64,000 nt of DNA from Stenotrophomonas sp. 704A1 (GTDB lineage: Bacteria; Pseudomonadota; Gammaproteobacteria; Xanthomonadales; Xanthomonadaceae), in NCBI RefSeq assembly GCF_030549525.1, contig NZ_CP130831.1, positions 4,427,501 through 4,491,500 on the forward strand. The letters are read 5' to 3'. Below the pieces are notes generated by a model. It did not search any database. It had not been told where the DNA came from and saw only the letters and a program-made list of their open reading frames with translations. Position numbers and translations under genes: made by a program. Positions 59,087-64,000 of this stretch are shown here, piece by piece. Every line of letters begins with the position of its first letter. Positions within the stretch are counted from its first letter, which is position 1.

Positions 59087-60256
59087 ATGTCATTCCGATC
59101 CACCCCCGTCCTGTTGGCCACCGCACTGGCCGGTGCCGGTCTGGGCGTTGCCGGCAACGCGGCCGCGCACGGCACGATGATCACCCCGGTCAGCCGCGTC
59201 TATGCCTGTTTCCAGGGCAACCCCGAGAATCCGACCAACCCTGCGTGCGCTGCGGCCAAAGCGGTCGCCGGTTCGCAGGCCTTCTACGACTGGAACGGCA
59301 TCAACCAGGCCAACGCCAACGGCAACCACCAGGCAGTGGTGCCGGATGGCAAGCTGTGCAGCGGCAACAATCCCACCTTCCGTGGCCTGGACCTGGACCG
59401 CAGCGACTGGCAGACCACGCCGATCCAGCCCGATGCCAATGGCAGGTTCACCTTCGTGTTCAAGGCTACCGCACCACATGCCACCCGCGACTGGCGCTTC
59501 TTCGTCACCCGCGCCGGCTGGCAGCCGGGCAGCCCGCTGCGCTGGGCCGACCTGCAGGAGTTCTGCACGCTGGGCAACACGCCACTGTCGGCCGATGGCA
59601 CCTACAAGCTGCAGTGCACGCTGCCGCAGCGCAGCGGCCAGCACGTGATCTACAACACCTGGCAGCGCTCGGATTCGACCGAGGCGTTCTACACCTGCAT
59701 GGACGTTCGCTTCGAGGGCAGTGGCGGCAGCACGCCGGTGCCACAGTGGCAGGACGCCGGGCCGGTTACCGCGCGTACCGAACTGCCGGTGGGCACCACG
59801 CTGGCGCTGCGCGTGTTCAATGCCAACGGCAACGACGTGGAGCGGGTGGAAGCAGTCCTGGCCGCCGGCCAGACCACGCCCGCGCAGTGGCCACTGGCAC
59901 TGGCACGCAAGGTCAACGCCAGCGCGCAGCACGCGCGCGTGGGCATACTCGGCAACGGCGTGATCACGCCGACCGCCTCGGCCACGGCCAACCGCGTGTA
60001 CCTGAAGGACGGCAACCGCTTCCAGCTGGATACCAAGGTGCCTGACCCGGGTACGCCCTCGCCGGGCGGCGATTTCGATCACGCGTATCCTGCCGGCATC
60101 GGCAGCTACATTCCCGGCCAGACCGTGGTGAAGGGCAGCGACGGCAACCTGTATGCCTGCCGCCCGTTCCCGGAAGGCGCCTGGTGCAACGTCAATGCCG
60201 AGGCCTATCGACCGGGCGTGGGCAGCGCGTGGCGCGATGCGTGGATCGCCTACTGA
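59087..60256 (+). CDS. AA10 lytic polysaccharide monooxygenase with C-terminal chitin-binding module (copy 1)
   Basis: 389 aa from ATG 59087. The signal peptide ends in AAA just before His28, so the mature enzyme begins HGTM, as required for the copper histidine brace; the second His is His131 in APHATRDW. A middle beta-domain (GbpA-like, about 240-330) and a C-terminal aromatic module (~338-389, YPAGIGSYIPGQTVVK) resembling CBM5/12 or CBM73 follow. It oxidises crystalline chitin outside the cell. A near copy follows downstream. Confidence 0.92.
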   Translation: MSFRSTPVLLATALAGAGLGVAGNAAAHGTMITPVSRVYACFQGNPENPTNPACAAAKAVAGSQAFYDWNGINQANANGNHQAVVPDGKLCSGNNPTFRGLDLDRSDWQTTPIQPDANGRFTFVFKATAPHATRDWRFFVTRAGWQPGSPLRWADLQEFCTLGNTPLSADGTYKLQCTLPQRSGQHVIYNTWQRSDSTEAFYTCMDVRFEGSGGSTPVPQWQDAGPVTARTELPVGTTLALRVFNANGNDVERVEAVLAAGQTTPAQWPLALARKVNASAQHARVGILGNGVITPTASATANRVYLKDGNRFQLDTKVPDPGTPSPGGDFDHAYPAGIGSYIPGQTVVKGSDGNLYACRPFPEGAWCNVNAEAYRPGVGSAWRDAWIAY

Positions 60257-60263
60257 GACCCGG

Positions 60264-60297
60264 TGCAGGGAACGGCGGCAGAGCGCCGTTCCCTGCA
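60264..60297. terminator. strong hairpin between the two LPMO genes
   Basis: tgcagggaacggcg-gcagag-cgccgttccctgca is a perfect 14-bp stem just after the first LPMO stop. No T-tract follows, so it may be a processing or stability element or a weak terminator that separates expression of the two copies. Confidence 0.55.
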
Positions 60298-60436
60298 AAG
60301 CGTGAGACGCGCCGGCCTTCGCGTGTGAGGTCGTTCCCACTCGACACCCCGCAGCGCGTTTTTGAATGTATTCCGATGGATGCGGGCAACGGGCATGCCG
60401 AGACTTCGCAGGGTTCCACCACCCACGGAGATCTCC

Positions 60437-61594
60437 ATGCAACTGAACCTTCAAGCCGCCCTTGCGCTGTCTGTGATCGCGGGCATTGCCACGTCCGGCA
60501 GCGCGTCCGCCCACGGCACCATGTCCAAGCCTTCCAGCCGCGTCTATTCCTGTTACCAGGGAAATCCTGAAAACCCGACCAATCCGGCCTGCGCCGCCGC
60601 CAAGGCCATCGGTGGCGCGCAGCCGTTCTATGACTGGGCCGGGATCAACCAGGCCGAGGCCAATGGCAACCACCAGGCCGTCGTGCCGGATGGCGAGTTG
60701 TGCAGCGGCGGCAACAGCAAGTACCGCGGCCTGGACCTGAACCGCAGTGACTGGCAGAGCTCGCCGATCCGTGCCGACGCACGCGGCCGCTACACGTTCG
60801 AGTTCAAGGCGCCAGCGCCGCACGCCACCCGCGATTGGACGTTCTACGTCACCCGTGAAGGCTGGCAGCCGGGCAGCCCGCTGCGTTGGGCCGACCTGCA
60901 GGAATTCTGCACGCTGGGCAACGTGCCGCTTTCCGGCGATGTCTACAAGCTGGACTGCCCCCTGCCCAAGCGCAGCGGCCAGCACGTGATCTACAACACC
61001 TGGCAGCGCTCCGATTCGAAGGAAGCGTTCTACACCTGCATGGACGTACGCTTCGAAGGCGGTGGTGGCGTCGAGCCGCCGCCGCAGTGGCAGGATGCCG
61101 GTCCGGTCACCGCCCGTGGGGCCCTGGAGGAAGGCACCACTGTGACCCTGCGCGTGTTCAACGCCCAGGGTAATGATCTGGAACGTCCCGAAGTCACCCT
61201 GACCGCCGGCCAGACGGGCGCGGCACAGTGGCCATTGGCGCTGGCCCGCACGGTCAACGCCAGCGCCCAGCACGCCCGCGTGGGGGTGATGCACAATGGT
61301 GTGATCACACCCGTGGCCTCGGCGACCGCGAACCGCGTGTACCTGACCCCAGGCCACCGGTTCCAGCTGGACACCCGCGCACCGGACCCGGTCGAGCCAC
61401 CGCCGGGCGACTATGACTTCGTCTACCCCGCCGGCATCGGCAGCTACATTCCCGGCCAGACCGTGGTCAAGGGCACCGACGGCAAGCTCTACGCCTGCCG
61501 CCCGTTCCCGGAGGGCGCATGGTGCAACGTCAATGCCGAAGCCTACCGCCCGGGTACCGGCTCTGCCTGGCGTGATGCCTGGATCGAGTACTGA
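60437..61594 (+). CDS. AA10 lytic polysaccharide monooxygenase with C-terminal chitin-binding module (copy 2)
   Basis: 385 aa from ATG 60437 with acccacggag upstream. Signal peptide ends SASA before His26; second brace His is His129 in APHATRDW. Same three-part layout as copy 1, and about four of five residues agree by eye, including the C-terminal YIPGQTVVKGTDGKLYACRP module. The interdomain linker differs (GGGGVEPPPQW against GSGGSTPVPQW). Tandem copies on one strand 180 bp apart point to a recent duplication. Confidence 0.92.
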   Translation: MQLNLQAALALSVIAGIATSGSASAHGTMSKPSSRVYSCYQGNPENPTNPACAAAKAIGGAQPFYDWAGINQAEANGNHQAVVPDGELCSGGNSKYRGLDLNRSDWQSSPIRADARGRYTFEFKAPAPHATRDWTFYVTREGWQPGSPLRWADLQEFCTLGNVPLSGDVYKLDCPLPKRSGQHVIYNTWQRSDSKEAFYTCMDVRFEGGGGVEPPPQWQDAGPVTARGALEEGTTVTLRVFNAQGNDLERPEVTLTAGQTGAAQWPLALARTVNASAQHARVGVMHNGVITPVASATANRVYLTPGHRFQLDTRAPDPVEPPPGDYDFVYPAGIGSYIPGQTVVKGTDGKLYACRPFPEGAWCNVNAEAYRPGTGSAWRDAWIEY

Positions 61595-61602
61595 GGCAGG
61601 GC

Positions 61603-61631
61603 ACCGGGGGCGGCGTGATGCCGCCTCCGGT
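61603..61631. terminator. terminator-like hairpin after LPMO copy 2
   Basis: accgggggcggc-gtgat-gccgcctccggt forms a 12-bp stem with one G-T pair, eight bases after the stop. It lacks a long T-run. Confidence 0.45.
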
Positions 61632-61634
61632 TCG

Positions 61635-61699
61635 TGGGGTTGCCGGCCAGCGGCCGGCACTGCCAGGGTTCATGGGGTTGCCGGCCAACGGCCGGCACC
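61635..61699. repeat. two direct copies of a variant GTAG-family palindrome
   Basis: tggggttgccggcca(g/a)cggccggcac occurs at 61635-61660 and again at 61673-61699 in the same orientation. This gccggcc(a/g)cggccggc stem is another SMAG-like subtype. It lies between LPMO copy 2 and the convergent reductase gene. Confidence 0.7.
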
Positions 61700-61707
61700 A
61701 GCCGGCC

Positions 61708-62457
61708 CTATTTGCTGCTGACGTACTTCTCGCGGCGGATCTGCGGGTTGCCCAGGCCGGCGGCCTTCAACAGCTCGGCGCAGGCATCGACCATGTCCGG
61801 GTTGCCGCACAGGTAGGCGATGTCGGTGGCCGGGTCCGGCGTGAAGCCGGCCAGCGCCTGCTGCACGTAGCCGTGCTGCACGTCCGGGTGCGGTTCGGCC
61901 GGCAGTTCGCGCGACAGGCACGGTACATAGCGGAAGTTCGGGTGCTTTTCGGCGAAGCTGTAGAAATCTTCGCTGTACAGCAGCTCACCGGGGCTGCGCG
62001 CGCCCTGCAACAGCACGATCTGCACACCGCGTTCGGCCATGGCCTTTTCCAGCAGCGGCAGCATCGAGCGGTACGGGGTAACGCCGGTACCGGTGGCGAT
62101 CAGCAGGTAACGGGCATTGTGATCACCGGGGTTCAGGCAGAACCGGCCATAGGGGCCGGACGCACTGATCTGGCCGCCCTGCTCCAGCGCCTCGAACAGC
62201 GCCGTGGCGGCGCCACCGGGCACGAAACTGACCGCGATATCCACCGCCTCGCCCGGGCCGAGCGCGTGGTCGTGGATGGTCGCCAGCGAGTAGCTGCGCT
62301 TGGTTTCGGTGCCGTCGGCGTAGCTGAAATGGACCTGGATGAACTGGCCGGGCTGGAAATCCAGCGGCTGTCCATCGTCACGCACGAACTGGTAGTGGCC
62401 GACGGTCGGGGCCAGCATGCGGCAGCCGACCAGCTTGAGGGGGAATTGAACAGGCAC
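61708..62457 (-). CDS. fpr: ferredoxin-NADP reductase
   Basis: 249 aa, typical of bacterial Fpr. The FAD motif RSYSLATIHD, the NADP motif LLIATGTGVTPYRSML and the C-terminal AYLCGNPDMVDACAE with a terminal YVSSK fit the subclass. It moves electrons between NADPH and ferredoxin or flavodoxin in oxidative stress and iron-sulfur supply. It is divergent from the ABC exporter with a shared AT-rich promoter gap. Confidence 0.93.
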   Translation of the reverse strand: MPVQFPLKLVGCRMLAPTVGHYQFVRDDGQPLDFQPGQFIQVHFSYADGTETKRSYSLATIHDHALGPGEAVDIAVSFVPGGAATALFEALEQGGQISASGPYGRFCLNPGDHNARYLLIATGTGVTPYRSMLPLLEKAMAERGVQIVLLQGARSPGELLYSEDFYSFAEKHPNFRYVPCLSRELPAEPHPDVQHGYVQQALAGFTPDPATDIAYLCGNPDMVDACAELLKAAGLGNPQIRREKYVSSK

Positions 62458-62503
62458 GACTTTTCGGGACAGTGTGTAGCCGGGGCAAGCCCTCGGGGTC
62501 TTC

Positions 62504-62509
62504 TATAAT
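62504..62509 (+). promoter_or_regulatory. perfect -10 hexamer (TATAAT) in divergent gap
   Basis: ttcTATAATag is the only consensus -10 seen in the window and lies about 33 bases before the ABC ATPase start. No clear TTGACA-like -35 lies 16-18 bases upstream. The complementary strand reads TATTAT, so it could also serve the fpr gene. Confidence 0.5.
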
Positions 62510-62541
62510 AGCCCCTCCCCGCCCCTCTCCAGCGCCAGCCC

Positions 62542-63510
62542 ATGGGCGCGAAGGCTTCGAGCTTGGCATCCCAGAACGATACGGCGCCCGCCCTGCGCGT
62601 GCGCGACCTGCGCAAGACCTACGACAACGGCACCCAGGCCCTGAAGGGGGTTTCCCTGGAAGTGGCCCCGGGCGACTTCTTCGCCCTGCTCGGCCCCAAC
62701 GGTGCCGGCAAGTCCACCCTGATCGGCATCATCAGCTCCCTGGTCAACCTCAGCGAGGGCCAGGTGGAAGTGTTCGGCAGCGACCTGGTGCGCAACCGCA
62801 GCGCCACCATGCGCCTGATCGGGCTGGTGCCGCAGGAGATCAACTTCAACCTGTTCGAGAAGCCTTTCGACATCCTGGTGAACTACGCCGGCTTCTACGG
62901 CGTCGCCCGCGAGGAAGCGGAGCAGCGCGCCGAACAGGAACTCAAGCGTGCGCACCTGTGGGAAAAGGCGCAGGTGATGAGCCGCACCCTGTCCGGCGGC
63001 ATGAAGCGCCGGCTGATGATCGCCCGCGCGATGATGACCCGCCCGCGCCTGCTGATCCTGGACGAGCCGACCGCCGGCGTGGACATCGAGATCCGCCGCG
63101 ACATGTGGCGCGTGCTGAAGGAGATCAATGCCGCCGGCACCACGATCATCCTCACCACCCACTACCTGGAAGAAGCCGAGTACCTGTGCCGGCACCTGGC
63201 GATCATCAATCATGGCCGGATCGTCGAGCAGGGGCCGATGCGCACCCTGCTGGCCAAGCTCGACGTGGAAGGCTTCCTGCTGGACATCGACGGCGACCTG
63301 CCGGCGCAGCTGCCGGTGATCGAGGGCGCGACCCTGACCGCGCCTGATCCGCACACGCTGGACATCGACATGCCGCGCGCGATGGACCTCAACCGCGTGT
63401 TCGCCACGCTCAACGAGTCCGGCATCCGCGTGCGTTCGATGCGTACCAAGAGCAACCGCCTGGAGGAGCTGTTCGTGCGCCTCACCGGCAACCTGGAGAC
63501 ATCCGCATGA
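62542..63510 (+). CDS. ABC exporter ATP-binding protein (YadG-like)
   Basis: 322 aa. Walker A LLGPNGAGKSTLIG, signature LSGGMKRRLMIARAMM, Walker B LLILDEPTAGVD and H-loop LTTHYLEEAEYL are intact, with a C-terminal extension (~235-322) as in YadG. It couples by ATGA to the permease gene. The substrate of YadGH-type exporters is unknown. Confidence 0.92.
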   Translation: MGAKASSLASQNDTAPALRVRDLRKTYDNGTQALKGVSLEVAPGDFFALLGPNGAGKSTLIGIISSLVNLSEGQVEVFGSDLVRNRSATMRLIGLVPQEINFNLFEKPFDILVNYAGFYGVAREEAEQRAEQELKRAHLWEKAQVMSRTLSGGMKRRLMIARAMMTRPRLLILDEPTAGVDIEIRRDMWRVLKEINAAGTTIILTTHYLEEAEYLCRHLAIINHGRIVEQGPMRTLLAKLDVEGFLLDIDGDLPAQLPVIEGATLTAPDPHTLDIDMPRAMDLNRVFATLNESGIRVRSMRTKSNRLEELFVRLTGNLETSA

Positions 63511-64000
63511 GCGGTACCCCGAACACACCCGCTGCGCAGATCACCGACGGCCAGCGCAACCGCATCGCACTGATGACCATCGTGCGCCGCGAAGTCGCGC
63601 GCATCATCCGCATCTGGGGCCAGACCCTGGTGCCGCCGGCGATCACCATGACCCTGTACTTCCTCATCTTCGGCCGCCTGATCGGCTCGCGGGTGGGTGA
63701 CATGGGCGACTACAGCTACATGGAGTTCATCGTGCCGGGCCTGGTGATGATGAGCGTGATCCAGAACAGCTACGGCAACATCAGCTCCTCGTTCTTCGGC
63801 GCCAAGTTCGGCCGCCATGTGGAGGAGCTGCTGGTCAGCCCGATGCCGAACTGGGTGATCCTGTGGGGCTACGTGGCCGGTGCGGTGCTGCGTGGCCTGA
63901 TGGTCGGCGTGATCGTGCTGATCATCGCCATGTTCTTCACCCCGGTGCGCATCCCGCACCCGCTGGTGACGCTGAGCACGGTGATCCTGGGTGCGACGAT
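63507..64000 (+). CDS. ABC-2 exporter permease (YadH-like), 3' end outside window
   Basis: The ATG at 63507 overlaps the ATPase stop (ATGA). About 164 codons are in the window. TM1 is TLVPPAITMTLYFLIFGRLIG; the extracytoplasmic loop has GDYSYMEFIVPGLVMMSVIQ, then FGAKFGRHVEELLVSPMPNW and more helices. This matches ABC-2 permeases of the YadH type. The gene is cut by the window edge, not broken. Confidence 0.88.
   Translation, partial: MSGTPNTPAAQITDGQRNRIALMTIVRREVARIIRIWGQTLVPPAITMTLYFLIFGRLIGSRVGDMGDYSYMEFIVPGLVMMSVIQNSYGNISSSFFGAKFGRHVEELLVSPMPNWVILWGYVAGAVLRGLMVGVIVLIIAMFFTPVRIPHPLVTLSTVILGAT

Overview
The window is a high-GC, gene-dense bacterial chromosome segment. I infer a gammaproteobacterium of the Xanthomonadaceae, most likely Stenotrophomonas (maltophilia complex). 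The reasons are TonB-receptor-linked sugar loci, a bioB-bioF-bioH-bioC biotin operon, tandem chitin-active LPMOs, and many copies of a GTAG-led palindrome (core gccgggcatggcccggc) at 3' ends of genes, which matches the SMAG/REP repeats known from that genus. I see no rRNA, tRNA, IS element, phage, CRISPR array or origin.

1-13.2 kb is a catabolic locus that reads as N-acetylgalactosamine (GalNAc) utilisation. It holds a TonB-dependent receptor, a secreted GH31 glycosidase with F5/8C and NPCBM modules, AgaS, a ROK kinase, an orphan KbaZ/GatZ-type protein, a DeoR-family regulator (AgaR-like), a NagA-type deacetylase and an MFS sugar porter with a large periplasmic insert. The glycosidase and agaS are divergent across a 300-bp AT-rich spacer packed with GAAAG/CTTTC boxes. 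On each strand a TTGACA hexamer is immediately followed by one of these boxes.

13.2-22.7 kb: a lipoprotein with a SecD-head-like domain, an HdeD-family membrane protein and comF; two tiny minus-strand ORFs; then the biotin operon bioB-bioF-bioH-SDR-bioC behind a candidate BirA operator, with an SDR that has lost its catalytic Tyr and Lys. After it come a DUF218 protein, a threonine/serine dehydratase and a Tyr/Gly/Pro-rich lipoprotein.

22.7-32.7 kb: a 565-bp gap with two convergent intrinsic terminators and a probable sRNA, mnmG, a gamma-carbonic-anhydrase-like protein, and a tightly overlapping six-gene membrane operon (RDD, SpoIIM, DUF4129, DUF4350, MoxR ATPase, DUF58).

32.8-51.5 kb: a zinc-ribbon protein with ygiC/ygiB homologues, ilvD, dinG, aroE, a PD40 propeller protein, hemB, a bestrophin-like channel, small membrane proteins and lipoproteins, a DUF885 hydrolase, a Coa1-like protein, a DPP-IV peptidase and a YfcG-type GST.

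51.5-64 kb: a UPF0114 membrane protein, a lipoprotein-anchored TonB-like protein, an AraC regulator with an operator-like dyad over its start codon, a NatAB-type ABC exporter overlapping a TAP-like hydrolase, a DUF1203 protein, two tandem AA10 LPMOs, a ferredoxin-NADP reductase, and a YadGH-type ABC exporter that runs off the right edge.
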